Position numbers and translations under genes: made by a program
Source: Bimuria novae-zelandiae CBS 107.79
Taxonomy: Eukaryota > Ascomycota > Dothideomycetes > Pleosporales > Didymosphaeriaceae
Assembly (NCBI GenBank): GCA_010015655.1
Contig: ML976691.1
Coordinates: forward strand, 103,849-167,848
DNA length: 64,000 nucleotides
Reading direction: 5' to 3'
Shown: positions 1-9,011 of the stretch, in pieces
Layout: each line of letters starts with the position of its first letter
Numbering within the stretch: the stretch's first letter is position 1
The notes under the pieces: generated by a model
What the model saw: only the letters and a program-made list of their open reading frames with translations
What the model was told of the DNA's origin: nothing
The model's database searches: none

Positions 1-542
1 ACCCCCATTAGGAAGCCTGTCTCGTCAAAGTTGTAGGTGTCTGTATCCTGTATGCCGTATGTCTGTCGCGTCTCCTCCACAAGCTTGTACCAGGCAGAGA
101 TCTTAACAGGATCCTCACAGAACGCGCGCTGACTGTGGAAGCTCCTAGTCCACTTGGTCTGTAGCTCTGGCTGAGCCTTGATGAAGCGTGATACCCAGTT
201 CTTACCCACTGGCTGTGGGGCAGGGATCTGGCCGCGCGCAGCGAGTAGATGGTCGGCCATCCTACGTACGTCGATGATGTAAGGTGGAAATCCACGTCGG
301 TTGAGGTCTAGTATCCACTCTACTAGAGCCTGCTCCTCTGTAGGATGTAGCTTTCGTTTCTGGGCGTTAGCAACGGCCCGAGGTAGGTGACCGTTGACAC
401 GTCGACGTAGGGTAGATCGATCGATATCATAGAGCCTTGCAGCGTTTCGGTAGCTAGAAACCTGTCTTATCTGAATCGCATGGGTCGATAGAGCTAGCCT
501 GGCTTCCTTTTCAAGCTGGCGGGTGCGTTGTGTGGTGGGCAT
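1..542 (-). CDS. pogo/Fot1-family transposase, N-terminal 180 residues (partial)
   Basis: The reading frame is open from the ATG at 540-542 to the window edge with no stop. Residues about 1-55 form a psq-type helix-turn-helix (motif around YRNAARLYDIDRSTLRRRV). Residues about 65-130 look like a CENPB/Tc5-type DNA-binding domain (EEQALVEWILDLNRRGFPP). The visible end, residues about 170-180, is the start of the DDE_1 catalytic domain, with NFDETGFLMG carrying the first catalytic Asp. It would bind the element's ends and cut and paste it at TA sites. A RIP-damaged homologue lies at 25.5-27.2 kb, whose translation can be aligned to this one (GFPPYII, NFxxTxF). The frame, domain order and terminal repeat are seen; activity is not established because the rest is missing. 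Confidence 0.85.
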   Translation of the reverse strand, partial: MPTTQRTRQLEKEARLALSTHAIQIRQVSSYRNAARLYDIDRSTLRRRVNGHLPRAVANAQKRKLHPTEEQALVEWILDLNRRGFPPYIIDVRRMADHLLAARGQIPAPQPVGKNWVSRFIKAQPELQTKWTRSFHSQRAFCEDPVKISAWYKLVEETRQTYGIQDTDTYNFDETGFLMG

Positions 543-624
543 CGTGGGTGTTGTGTAGAGACGCGTCGCGATCTTGGTGGGGTGGCTCAGTGACTGGTGT
601 GGCTCAATGACTGGTGAAACACGT
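1..624 (-). mobile_element. Fot1/pogo-type DNA transposon, 5' portion, cut by the window edge
   Basis: The element's 5' end lies at about 624 and it reads leftwards off the window. The terminal sequence in element orientation begins ACGTGTTTCACCAG and is preceded by a TA (625-626), the target dinucleotide of Tc1/mariner-pogo elements. The same terminus in inverted orientation closes the decayed element ending at 27158. The visible coding part is free of stops and shows no excess of TpA, so this copy looks unmutated and possibly recent. The 3' half and the second terminal repeat are outside the window, so completeness cannot be judged. Confidence 0.8.
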
Positions 625-626
625 TA

Positions 627-839
627 AGCGCCCCGCTTACTAAGCCAATACTATGTGACTTCCTCACCTGCACCAAAAGGTACGCACGAGAATACTTAAG
701 CCAAGTATTACTCGTATAGTATAATATATATAGGATATGCTAGGGTCAGCCACTAGCGCTAGTGTTTGATCCTAGCCTAGCCGGAACCTCTATAAGCGAG
801 AGAAGGCCACGTGTTCGACCGTGCCTACCTCGTTACAGT
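627..839. other. intergenic segment between two mobile elements
   Basis: No gene is visible. It contains a perfect 14-bp palindrome CACTAGCGCTAGTG at 751-764 and a short TA-rich run at about 718-735. Its role is unknown. Confidence 0.5.
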
Positions 840-1485
840 AGCTGATGCACGCCGTTAGCTGGTGCACGGCTTTTTACTAAGAAAATTAAGAAAAATACAA
901 AAGTTTAAAGTAATGTAACTTTTTAACTACTAATTCTTTTTTAAAAAAAAATTTTATTAAAATTATAAAGATAGATTTTATTTATAATTCTAAAATTTTC
1001 GTTTCTTAGTAATAATTAAATTTATAAAAAAAGTAAAAAAGTATAAAATTTTAGATATAAACTAAGCTATTTAAATCGGTTTTTATATTAAACTTTTCTT
1101 ATATAAAGGTCTATTTAGAGAGATAACCTATATACTTTAAAATATTCTTTTAGGAAAAAAAAACTTTATGTGATTTTTTAAATATTATATTAATATCAAA
1201 GTTTTAATATAAGAAGTGTTTTAAATAGCTTAGTTTATACATAAAAATTTTTTATTTTTTTATTTTAAAAACTTAAAATTTTATACTTTTATACTTTTTT
1301 ACTTTTTTTATTATTGTTAAGAAACTAAAACTTTAGAATTATAAATAAAATCTATCTCTATAACTCTGGTAAAGAAAGTTTTTAAAAAGAATTAGTAAGT
1401 AAAAAGTTATATTACTTTAAACTTTTATAATTTTCTTCATTTTCTTAGTAAAAAGCCATGCACCAGCTGACGGCGTGCATCAGCT
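840..1485. repeat. foldback/MITE-like element with about 250-bp inverted arms
   Basis: The left end reads AGCTGATGCACGCCGTTAGC and the right end, reverse-complemented, reads AGCTGATGCACGCCGTCAGC. The match continues through CTGGTGCAYGGCTTTTTACT and on into AT-rich sequence. TATAAACTAAGC at 1056-1067 pairs with 1228-1239. The right arm carries roughly 30 bp more than the left, and similarity fades in the centre (about 1096-1200). The outer 40 bp are GC-balanced and nearly identical between arms; the inner parts are TA-rich. No coding capacity is seen. No target-site duplication is obvious. This fits a non-autonomous foldback or MITE element; which transposase would mobilise it is unknown. Confidence 0.8.
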
Positions 1486-2058
1486 GCCAAAACAGGATAC
1501 CCCGCAGTGGGGCAGGAGGAAGGTGCATGGGGCTAAACTCGTGCCTGCTCACTACACTGACCAAATTATGTTATTTGCAAAACGAACATCTAAGCATCGA
1601 ACTTCGGCCATTCAGAACTGAGCTTCCAAAAGCTAGATTCGATCTAGAGTTTTAAAAGACCTTCACTCATGTAGGCTGGTGGCTCACTATATACGAGCAT
1701 TTTCGTATGTAGGTATTGACGGCATTGCCTGGAATTGCTCCGTCCAAACTTGTTTTCACGAGCTATACATACACTCTTTGCAAAAGATTGTACCATGGAC
1801 TGGGGGCCTTTACCGGGCGTATTCGTGACTCACCACCTCATGTCACGGGAATATAAGAGGTCGCCAACGCACCTACGAAGCGAGCTATCACATATTCCAA
1901 GACACAAATAATCAACACACACGTGCGCCTCCCTGGGGTACAAAAAGTCGACGAACACAAGGCCACTTACATCCCCAAATCGCGAACTCATCTTCGCACT
2001 CGAAAAAGTGCCCGGAACAGAACAGACACGCGCTCAGAATAAATCTGAAAGCTTCGCA
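1486..2058. other. intergenic region upstream of the ankyrin gene
   Basis: No convincing gene. A 65-codon frame begins inside the right arm of the foldback element and has no recognisable product. The stretch at about 1860-2058 probably holds the promoter and leader of the ankyrin-repeat gene; no clear TATA box is seen. Confidence 0.4.
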
Positions 2059-2892
2059 ATGGGCCTGCCAAAGTTACCAGCAGCAGTTGCCGCTACCATC
2101 GCATCGGGGGATCTTACCCGATTCAAAGAGCCCTATCAACCCAACAGCATGGCGCTGGAGGAAATCGCCAGCCAGGTTACCCAACACGGGCAGCCCCGCA
2201 TCGTGCAATGGTGCTGCGACCAAGGCTTCCGGCCTCCCAGGGAGTCTCTCAACAGTGAATTCTTCAGCTCCGCCGTGGTAGGGGCATCCCCGGCTGTCTT
2301 CCAGGTCCTGGTTGACCACGGCTTTGATCTCAACGCCCACGAAAGCGAGGCTTGCAGCGACGCACTAGCTTGCGCCGTCATGAGCGGCGAGTATGAATTT
2401 GCAAAGTGGCTGCTTGAGCACGGGGATCGAGCCACACCGCATGATCCGTATCACGGGCCCAGTGCTATCTCCTGGACAATCCGTGGCGACAGTGCTGACC
2501 AGGAAATGCTCAAGTTACTGCTTGACCACGGACACGATTTGGAACGCTCCGGTGCCGGGGTGGTGGCTGCGTATGAGGAGAATGTGGAGGCGCTGAGACT
2601 GCTCCTGGATCGCGGGCTCAACATCGACGACCGCGATATAGCTTGGTATTCCTACGATGGGGATAGCGATGAGTCGCACTAATGGGAAGGCACGGCGCTT
2701 TACTACGCTTGTAGGCGGGGAAACGTGGAGTGCGTCAAACTGTTGCTGCAGCGAGGCGCCGATCCGCTAGCTACAGACGTCAGAGGGACATCTTGCCTGG
2801 ATATCGCGAGACGGCGTGGCCATGAAGACGTTGTGAGGCTTTTGGAAGACAGCGGGTTGGTGAATACAGCCAACGAAGGTCAGTCACTTTAG
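2059..2892 (+). pseudogene. ankyrin-repeat protein interrupted by one in-frame TAA
   Basis: The frame runs from the ATG at 2059 to TAA at 2680-2682, then continues in the same frame without further stops to TAG at 2890-2892, giving 277 codons in all. Ankyrin repeats occur on both sides of the stop: before it repeats with SAISWTIRGD and EMLKLLLDHGHDL, after it TALYYACRRGNVECVKLLL, then SCLDIARRRGHEDVVRLL. The stop therefore cuts off the last one to two repeats. It reads CAC TAA TGG, so one C-to-T change of CAA (a CpA site, the RIP target) would explain it. Ankyrin proteins mediate protein contacts; no catalytic domain is present. It may be a recent pseudogene, a shorter functional protein (207 aa) or a strain-specific null allele. 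Confidence 0.75.
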
Positions 2893-3645
2893 GCTTCATC
2901 AAACAATCATTCTCCTCCTAAATCTCTCAAGGGCAGCAAGTGAGCCGTAACGTTGTTGATTAATCTACCTATGGTAGTGTTTATCTACACGGTGGAGCGA
3001 GCAGACGCTAAACCTCTATGGGGAAGGCGCGGAGACTCTAAGAACAGGACGTAGTAAAGGTACGGGCTGACAAAATCAAACCGGTCGCCTACCGCACTCC
3101 AAGAGACTGCAATGTACCAAACCCCATTTGTTCCGACCACTAGCCTGCATCAACTACAGGTTTCGAAAATAGGAGAACAGATCCGTAGTTGTGCACCTGA
3201 AATTATAGAGAAGCCTGAGGGGCCAAAATAGGAAGGTTCCAAAGCCTTCAGCGTTGATGTTGGCCGCCACTATTATCCAATTCATTTTGCCTGGTCGCCT
3301 CTCTGTCGTCACCGAGCTCTGCAAGCGTACTTTTAGAAAAAGCCTCCATCGTCCATTTTAATTAATTCCTTATGAATTAAAGACCTTGCTAGGGGGGAGA
3401 GGGGTTGCGGGCGAGGTAGTGCAATCTATTGGCAAGGGGTTTGAAAACTTAATCGCTCATTGAACGCTTAGGTAGCTACTTGCCGAAAAAGCTTCGAGTT
3501 GTCTCTCGTGCATCTAAAGTAGATTGTTATCCTAATATTATTGCTTGATCGACTTGTTCTTTTTCCATGTACTTTAAGTATGTGTAAGTCAGACCTGTCC
3601 TCTAGCAACCGAATACATCAGGTTGCCACAAACAAGACTAGAAGA
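2893..3645. other. intergenic region, no gene seen
   Basis: This lies between the ankyrin gene and the 3' end of the transporter gene on the other strand. No open frame of note, no transposon ends and no tRNA-like fold were recognised. Composition is ordinary. Confidence 0.4.
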
Positions 3646-4938
3646 CTAGAGTTTCTTGACGAGATTAACGTCCATCTTTAGACGAGCTAGTAGTACAAGA
3701 GCGGTGGATATAGCCGCCGTCCCGCCCGCATAGAAGATCGCTGGCCTATACAGCGCAATGGAGCTTCCCCGGTCCGCGTGCGTAGCTGTAATCAAGAAGC
3801 CCGCAATCGGATTCCCTAGCAGATCGCCGACACTCCAGCCTGTGACAGCCATGCCGATCCCGGCTGGCGCGGCATGTGGGCCCAGGAGCCTCCCAATGGC
3901 TGTGGGCATCGTGACAAAGAAGGCTCCGTTGGCGATTCCGTTCAGGGCGGCAAAGGCAGTTAGGACCGCGAAAGTGGAAGCGACAGACCAGATAGCCAAC
4001 ATGGTGATGGCGTTGAGGGCCATGGTCGCAAGGAGCATGTTGGTCGGCCCAAGCTTGTCACAAGCAAGGCCAGAACTGAGACGGCCCACGGCCATGCACG
4101 CGTTGTAGCAGGCCATGACGGCGGCAGCAGTCGTGGGGGATAGGCCGATCGAGGTCGCGACAGTAGGCAGGAAGAAAGATGGAATGTAGAGAGCAAAGAT
4201 GCCGACAAACCCAGCGATGAACAGAAGGAAGAAGCTCAAGTCCCGAAAGAGCGATGCGTTTATAGAGGAAGAGGATGGCTCCCTCTCCTTGATCAGCAGC
4301 GCGGCTGGAACACCGCTGGCCAGGGAGGCCAAAGCCATAGCACGGAAAGTCCAGGCGACGCCGACCTTGTCGATGAGCAGCTGCACGACGATGGCCATGA
4401 CGGTGGCGCCAATGCCGCCTCCGAGCTTGACCAGGCCGTTCGCTGTGCCCAGCCTGATGTGAAACCATTGCACAGGTAGACTGTTGGACATGGTGTACAT
4501 AAGGCTTCCGCCGATGCCGTACAGGGTGCCCGACACGAACAGGCCGCCGACACTGCGAACAGTGAAGCTGCCGACGAGCGTGCTGGCGCTAAACAACGAG
4601 ATGCCGAGCAGGGTGCTCCACCGCGCCCCAATAACGCCCGCCAGCCAGACGCAGGCTAGTGCCAGGGCGACTGTCAGTGACAAACCCACTGACCCTACAA
4701 AGGACAGCGTGCTCGCTGGAATGTCGCGCATGGTGCTCTGGGCGAGGAGGGCCGCCTGGAGGATGCCCCATGAGCCCGTCCACGCATTCACCCAGAAAGT
4801 CTGGACGAAGCACGCGAAAACGATGACCCAGCCGTAGCCACCATCGTGTATCGATGCGGATTCTGGGCCTTGATCTGGAGATTCGCGCTGACTGGTTATG
4901 GTATCGACTTCCATGCTATTAATAGAGCGGGATGCCAT
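3646..4938 (-). CDS. MFS transporter, monocarboxylate (MCT/Mch)-type
   Basis: This is a single uninterrupted frame of 430 aa, close to the usual length for fungal Mch/MCT-like carriers. After a short soluble N-terminus, residues about 33-65 carry the family signature DGGYGWVIVFACFVQTFWVN, in which the DGGYGWV motif precedes TM1. About twelve hydrophobic segments follow, with a charged central loop near residues 215-225 (KEREPSSSS). A Gly/Asn-rich signature typical of late helices (NGIANGAFFVTMP) is also seen. Such carriers sit in plasma or organelle membranes and move monocarboxylates, riboflavin or small metabolites; the substrate cannot be told from sequence. The start with MASRS is the first in-frame ATG; a second Met lies eight codons downstream. 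The oxygenase gene lies upstream on the same strand. Confidence 0.9.
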   Translation of the reverse strand: MASRSINSMEVDTITSQRESPDQGPESASIHDGGYGWVIVFACFVQTFWVNAWTGSWGILQAALLAQSTMRDIPASTLSFVGSVGLSLTVALALACVWLAGVIGARWSTLLGISLFSASTLVGSFTVRSVGGLFVSGTLYGIGGSLMYTMSNSLPVQWFHIRLGTANGLVKLGGGIGATVMAIVVQLLIDKVGVAWTFRAMALASLASGVPAALLIKEREPSSSSINASLFRDLSFFLLFIAGFVGIFALYIPSFFLPTVATSIGLSPTTAAAVMACYNACMAVGRLSSGLACDKLGPTNMLLATMALNAITMLAIWSVASTFAVLTAFAALNGIANGAFFVTMPTAIGRLLGPHAAPAGIGMAVTGWSVGDLLGNPIAGFLITATHADRGSSIALYRPAIFYAGGTAAISTALVLLARLKMDVNLVKKL

Positions 4939-5644
4939 TTCTTCTGGATTCCTGCCAAAGGTGTGTGTGTGCGTATATTTACTGTGACTTTGATGCCTGA
5001 TCTTGATTAGTGCGATAATAGAGAGACGGAGATTGAAGATGAGGATCTACGTATGGATGAAGATAGATAGTAAGTCAAATAGAGTACAATACCGTGAATT
5101 TCGCGTTCACTGGTTGAGCTAGTGAGACGCGATCTAATTGGAAAGTAGTGAAGTATGTAAGAGCGGGTTAAGGACAGAACATCTAGGTATGTTATTAGCG
5201 AATGCTACTTAAGTAAGCTAACCGGCTAATGCAAACTATACCGTATGCGAATAGAAAACCAGGAAAACCTAAACATCGATCCTACCTGCTAAAGGTGGAT
5301 AGCCGGTCAGCGATCAGTATTTGCCGCTGACCAGGTTAGCGAATCACGTCATGCCATCATCTGCATGTCCCTATGTACTGGTCATGATCGGCTGGTCGTC
5401 TTCTGTTGAGATGCACAATGGCCGGCGTGATAAATGCACACGTAGTAGCACGCATAGCGGATAAAAGGCACTCTAGGTTTGTGCGGGTGAGAGCTTCATC
5501 ATACCAGGGCCAAGGTGTCCTAGTTTGATTGCGAGCTGCCCGGTTACCATACCACCGGGAGTGGGCTAGCGATTTCCGCTCCCTCAAGAGTCCACTGTTA
5601 CTCTACAACCATGCCCTCCCCGTATGAAAAAGGGATAACAAACC
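4939..5644. other. intergenic region between transporter and oxygenase genes
   Basis: It should contain the promoter of the transporter (minus strand) and the 3' flank of the oxygenase. No gene or repeat was recognised. A 76-codon minus frame at 5357-5587 has no recognisable features. Confidence 0.4.
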
Positions 5645-6939
5645 TCATCCCTCAAGCCCTTCCCCCTCCCCCGGCCCTCCCTCCAGTGCTCCTATTTCCT
5701 TGGGCCTGGCATCGTACAGCTGTCCGACCCGCTTATTGTGTAACTCCAGAGCAGTCAGGCTGGGGAAGCGCTGCGGCGTCTCAGAGGTAACGAACTTGGG
5801 CATGGGCCCGACGACGGCGTGACGGTCCGCTTTGGCGAAGAGGGCGATGGTAAACCGCTCAGGCATAACGCCATCCTCTCTGTTCTTGAGCGACACGGGG
5901 GCGACGACGTGGTGCACAGCTGCTCTGAGGTGGCCGTTGGTCTTGTGCACGAGCGTGTCACCCACGTAGACGCCGACCTCGGTCGGGTCCCCTGTGGGCA
6001 CGACGGGCAGCCAGCCGCCGTTGACACGATCCTCCACCTCGAGCCCGCCCGTGGCATCCTGGAAGAGCAGCGTGAGGAAGCCAAAGTCCGTGTGCGCATG
6101 GCACCGCTTGATCTTGCCCGCCGCGAGCTTCGAGACCGCCAGCGGTGGGTAGTGCTGGATGCGCAGCTCGTCGACGTACGACGACATGCACGACGTGAAC
6201 GTCCCCACAGGCACATCTAGGCCGAGTTCGATAGCGGTCAAGACATCGCGTGCCAGCGTCATGCACTCCGGGAGGAAAGTGCCCTCCATCCAGTCGTGGA
6301 AGCCAGGAATGCTCGCGTCAGACGGCCACGGCGTTGCGTACTCGTCACCATCGCGGGTGTAGTCAAAGTGCTCCTATTGTTGGAGCAGTGTGGTCAGCTT
6401 TCCCAATTTCCGTGTCAGATTGTATCGAACGTCGACGTGGAGATTTGCTCACCTTGGCATCTACGAGTTCTTGATCCACGTCATCATCTTCACAGATTTG
6501 GAACTCGCCCCTCTGGTCCCTCTTGTTAACCTTTGAAGTTGCTTCGGAGCCAACGTAACTGTATCCCCGCTGCGGGTTGGCGTCGCGGACGTTGGCAATG
6601 GCGGCCTTTTCAGCCTCAGAAAGCTTGAAAAACTTTTCGCTCTGTCCTCGAATATCAGCTGAGTTCGACTCACTGGTTTTCAGCGCTCAAGTTGGAAACA
6701 GTTCTATTACCCATTCGTAGGCCTTCGTGATAGCTGTTGGACACGGGATGTATCAGCCGAGACATGAACACATTACGTGGTAAGGTGGATAGGGACGTAC
6801 TCTCTGCAGTAAGCCCATGGTTTGTCAATCTTGTAGCGCCATGCTTCTTGAATTCCTCAGTGACGCAATTGGCGAGCTCTCTGCGCTTCTGCTCTGTACC
6901 GTTTCGGAAAGCAGAGAAGTCGATCGCAGGAAGAGACAT
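5645..6939 (-). CDS. 2-oxoglutarate/Fe(II)-dependent oxygenase, isopenicillin-N-synthase-like
   Basis: The model has four exons: 6939-6801, 6733-6711, 6641-6453 and 6373-5645. The introns are 67, 69 and 79 bp, all GT...AG, and the product is 359 aa. Exon 2 is only 23 nt and is needed to build the conserved run NHGLTAETITKAYEWSEKFF. The N-terminus MSLPAIDFSAF matches DIOX_N. The double-stranded beta-helix carries the iron triad H211-x-D213 (CHAHTDFGF) and H271 (AVHHVV). The 2-oxoglutarate-binding RxS position is R290-F-T292, with Thr for Ser. The family hydroxylates, desaturates or closes rings in small molecules in the cytosol; the substrate is unknown. Domain identity is seen; exon joins are inferred from phase and conservation. 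Confidence 0.85.
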
Positions 6940-8054
6940 CTTGAGAAAGCGGCTGTAAGTGGTGGATGATGTAATAGTCCTAGAATAAGAGTTGGGCTAA
7001 TGTCGTCAACTGGGGAGTTAGAATGCGCTTTTTCCAGAGAGTCAGACTTCCTTTTCATACGGAATACCGGTGTGCTCAAGAGGAAATGATCTTCTCGGAG
7101 CGCAGATGACCTGAAAGGTTTACGCCCTTCCGTGTTGATTTGCGGGGTAGGCATTTTACAGGGTGGAACCGTGGGAGTGCAGAAAGATCTCCGTCAGCTC
7201 ATGGCGGTGTAGTCTTCAATATAGTCTTACGCGACTATACTGAAACAGTAAAGTTCAACGGCGTAAGCAAAAAGACCTGGTAAACCTGTTGTTCGCGGTT
7301 AGCAATTAACGACTATTTGCATTTGCATAAGCGAGGGCTGTCGTCATACACGATTACATGTTGTCATTTCTAGTATGATGGTTGAACATCGGTCCGATGT
7401 GCTTCGTGAAGCCTTAAATTTTGCCCTTGAGAATTCTCTCATACCGGATCGAAACATTGAGAAACCAAACTTGCAAGTCGCACCAGGCCTCCATGAAATC
7501 CGTCAGTAGATCGCTTCTGCGTTTTGCCGGCATTTGACTTAATTGAACCCAGCTGTTGATTACCTCCGTTTGGCTATCACGCTAAACCTGGTTATATCTG
7601 CGACGATTCGAAAACAGGCAAACGCTACACTTGGCAGCTAATTCAAGGATAACCGCAAAATAGGTTTCGAAGGAGTTTGAACGTACTATCGGTGCCCCAG
7701 TTTGCAGTCGTGCAAGAAGCACAGAATAAACCTACTTCGACGAATAGACTTCCGCCGCGCTGACGAGGAAGTATAAAAAATCCAATCATTATGGAGACAG
7801 CCTTGTTCAAGTCGCACATGCGTATGCAGATGAGCGACGTCACCGTTAATGAACGTACGCCTTTCGCCATGGCGCACAAGCTTTACGACATGTCGTACAT
7901 GGAGTTGAAAATTTGCCTTTTTACATAACTGTCCAGGTGACTTTAAGGGTACGGCAATCTCTATGGAGTCTAGCGCCGCGACTTGCATGGAGAAGCTGCC
8001 GACGCTGACATGTCATGGTAGATCCAGCTGCCTTGGTAGATAAACTAAAGTAGC
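6940..8054. other. intergenic region, no gene seen
   Basis: This is about 1.1 kb between the 5' end of the oxygenase and the 3' end of RPB12, both on the minus strand. Minus-strand frames of 78-109 codons (6825-7154, 7643-7988) overlap each other, lack recognisable domains and look like chance. No repeats or RNA genes were recognised. Confidence 0.4.
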
Positions 8055-8627
8055 CTACCTCGCCTCAAACTGCACCATCCTCCCCGTCCTCTTCTTCCAC
8101 ATAACCCTACTTCCACACTCCCTACACCTCACTGGCTCCCACATCCCCATCACCGGATCCATCGTCAACTCGACGTCCTTGCCGCAGAAAACCCCCAACA
8201 TGCTGTTCGCACCGCCAATGTGCCGGTCTGACCAGCCCGCGCAGATGTACGTGCAGGCCTTGAGGGGTGCGTCTGTTGGGGGTGCTGCGGTGCGGGTTTC
8301 TGCCGGGTCTGGTTTGGCGCGCTTGACTGGTGGGCGGCTAACCATTTTGATGCCTCCTGGGTTTTCGGCATTTGCAGGGCGGGGCGAGGCGGCGGGGGAG
8401 CGGGTGCGAGGTGGAGGGATGGCTTCGTCGGCGGCGTCGTCGTCGTCGTCGCTGGCGCTCTCGTAATCGCCTCCTTCTGTGCAGGATTAGGGTTTGTCCG
8501 AACCTGGCTCTGCGGGAAAGAGTGAAGGCTTACCGTCACTGTTCACGCTGGATCTCCGCTCCTGCTCCTCGTCGTCGTCATCGCGACTCGGTTTTCGAGA
8601 GTTGGATGCGGAGGCAGGGGGTGCCAT
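8055..8627 (-). CDS. RPB12: RNA polymerase I/II/III shared subunit Rpb12 (ABC10-alpha/RPABC4)
   Basis: Exon 1 is 8627-8534 and exon 2 is 8476-8055, with a 57-bp GT...AG intron, giving 171 aa as read. The C-terminus carries the diagnostic zinc-ribbon half and basic tail, [24 protein letters not shown] in part (CxEC then FEAR end). An acidic, Ser/Pro-rich, probably disordered N-terminal extension of about 105 aa precedes the core, longer than the roughly 60-70 aa of yeast and animal proteins. The first zinc half is unusual: YICAG is followed by W where C is expected, and a Cys appears 16 codons later (FCGKDVEL). Removing 8185-8232 (48 nt, in phase) would restore C-x-x-C-G-K; see findings. Rpb12 is an essential structural subunit of all three nuclear polymerases. 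Confidence 0.87.
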
Positions 8628-9011
8628 GATGGGTCGGAGGAACAGGCGACGTTCGTACTGCGTGTAGCTAGTTCTCTGGATCAGGGAGCGGGAATTCGTG
8701 CTTGGAGAAGGCGTAGTGGTGCAGCAGATATTTGAAAGTAACGAAGCAAAAGAACTGTACGATGCGGAGGACGCCATGACGGATTGGTCCTCTTGAACAA
8801 AGAAACTCGAGCGGCGTGGTGAGACTGTTGCAAACAGAACAAAGAAGACGGAGATGAACCGAGACGGCACGGTTGACGTGTGTTGCGCATTCCAGGAATG
8901 GAATGTTTCAGAAGGAACATATTTACAATATGATACAAATAGTATAATATACTTACAACATTCCTCGTGTCCTGCAAATTAGACACCGTGGCGTCACTCC
9001 CCCTTTCTAGC
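8628..9011. other. intergenic region between RPB12 and COQ8
   Basis: This is a spacer of 384 bp, with both neighbours on the minus strand. It holds the RPB12 promoter and the COQ8 3' flank. No further feature was recognised. Confidence 0.4.
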
